Source: an uncultured Oscillospiraceae bacterium
Lineage (GTDB): Bacteria > Bacillota > Clostridia > Oscillospirales > Oscillospiraceae
Assembly: GCA_958438185.1 (NCBI GenBank)
Contig: CAUBQU010000001.1
Span: 1 to 21,511 of the forward strand
Direction: 5' to 3'
Length of the DNA stretch: 21,511 nt
The stretch's first letter is position 1, and the number at the start of each line of letters is the position of its first letter. Positions 21,329 through 21,511 of this stretch are shown piece after piece. The translations under genes were made by a program, and so were the position numbers. The notes under the pieces were generated by a model that was not told the origin of the DNA, searched no databases, and saw nothing but the letters and a program-made list of their open reading frames with translations.

Positions 21329-21511
21329 ATCAGAAGCTACATATTATTTTTGTCCGCCTGGGGCTGCTGCAGCCGGCAAAGGTCATGTATGTCGGCGGCA
21401 GCGATGTCCTGCCGCCGCCGCTGCCGGGGCCGCAGGAGCAGCAGCTGCTTTTGCGCCTGGCCCAGGGCGATCACACGGCGCGCCAGTGCCTGATCGAGCA
21501 CAATCTGCGCC
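21325..21511 (+). CDS. sigE: RNA polymerase sporulation sigma factor sigma-E (5' part, cut by window end)
   Basis: The first 62 codons are visible. After the start (AGGAGG, ATG at 21325) the protein reads MNQKLHIIFVRLGLL, then YVGGSDVLPPPL, then LLLRLAQGDHTARQCLIEHNLR. These match the sigma-E pro-sequence, the YIGGSEALPPPL cleavage-site region and the beginning of sigma region 2 (ERNLRLVVYIARKF in Bacillus). It is the mother-cell sigma factor that becomes active after SpoIIGA cleavage and engulfment signalling. The start overlaps the spoIIGA stop as ATGA. The amphipathic pro-sequence before YVGGS is about 21 residues, a few shorter than the roughly 26 in Bacillus subtilis. The rest of the gene lies outside the window. 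Confidence 0.93.
   Translation, partial: MNQKLHIIFVRLGLLQPAKVMYVGGSDVLPPPLPGPQEQQLLLRLAQGDHTARQCLIEHNLR

Noticed and set aside
1..21511. CRISPR array, tRNA/rRNA genes, insertion sequences or phage remnants
   Set aside because: I saw no spaced direct repeats, no cloverleaf-like sequence, no transposase or integrase motifs, and no marked change of base composition apart from short AT-rich promoter regions.

Overview
The window comes from a GC-rich, endospore-forming member of the Bacillota, most likely class Clostridia. The lineage is inferred from the spoIIGA-sigE pair at the right edge, the strong AGGAGG-type ribosome binding sites, and Gram-positive-type families (DUF951, DUF523, a VanRS-like two-component pair, a membrane-anchored GH25 muramidase). 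It looks like ordinary chromosomal housekeeping and envelope DNA. I see no rRNA, tRNA, CRISPR array, insertion sequence, phage gene or integration scar.

Layout. (1) 1-2673, plus strand: the tail of an unseen gene, an MBOAT acyltransferase and a DltD/SGNH-like partner, probably a system that acylates a cell-surface polymer. (2) 2723-6938, minus strand: nfo (endonuclease IV), a DUF4143-type AAA ATPase with a degraded nuclease core, and a eukaryote-like glycogen branching enzyme. (3) 7128-9886, plus strand: cardiolipin synthase, endonuclease III and a NimA-like flavin-binding protein. (4) 9949-11199, minus strand: a CapA-like metallophosphatase. (5) 11431-15253, plus strand: anchored GH25 muramidase, EamA transporter, amidohydrolase and threonine aldolase. 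(6) 15315-18702, minus strand: DUF523 protein, OmpR-type response regulator and a large multi-pass histidine kinase. (7) 18853-20344, plus strand: rarA and a DUF951 protein. (8) 20495 to the end, plus strand: spoIIGA and the first 62 codons of sigE.

Transcription units are cleanly marked. All three convergent junctions (2682-2705, 9904-9941, 15261-15299) carry a strong hairpin that can terminate from both sides. Divergent junctions carry back-to-back sigma-A-type promoters (nfo/cls at 6975-7071, capA/GH25 at 11245-11334, DUF523/rarA at 18733-18798).

The most interesting regulatory site is in front of spoIIGA. A perfect Spo0A box (TTCGACA, complement of TGTCGAA) lies at the apex of the hairpin terminator that closes the preceding unit. 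A second, one-mismatch box follows exactly 10 bp later, and a TATACT -10 element places the two boxes near -47 and -37. I did not find a convincing wholly new system. The best leads are this dual-use terminator/operator, the DUF4143 protein with lost nuclease residues, the nested palindrome ahead of the response regulator, and a shortened pro-sequence on sigE.
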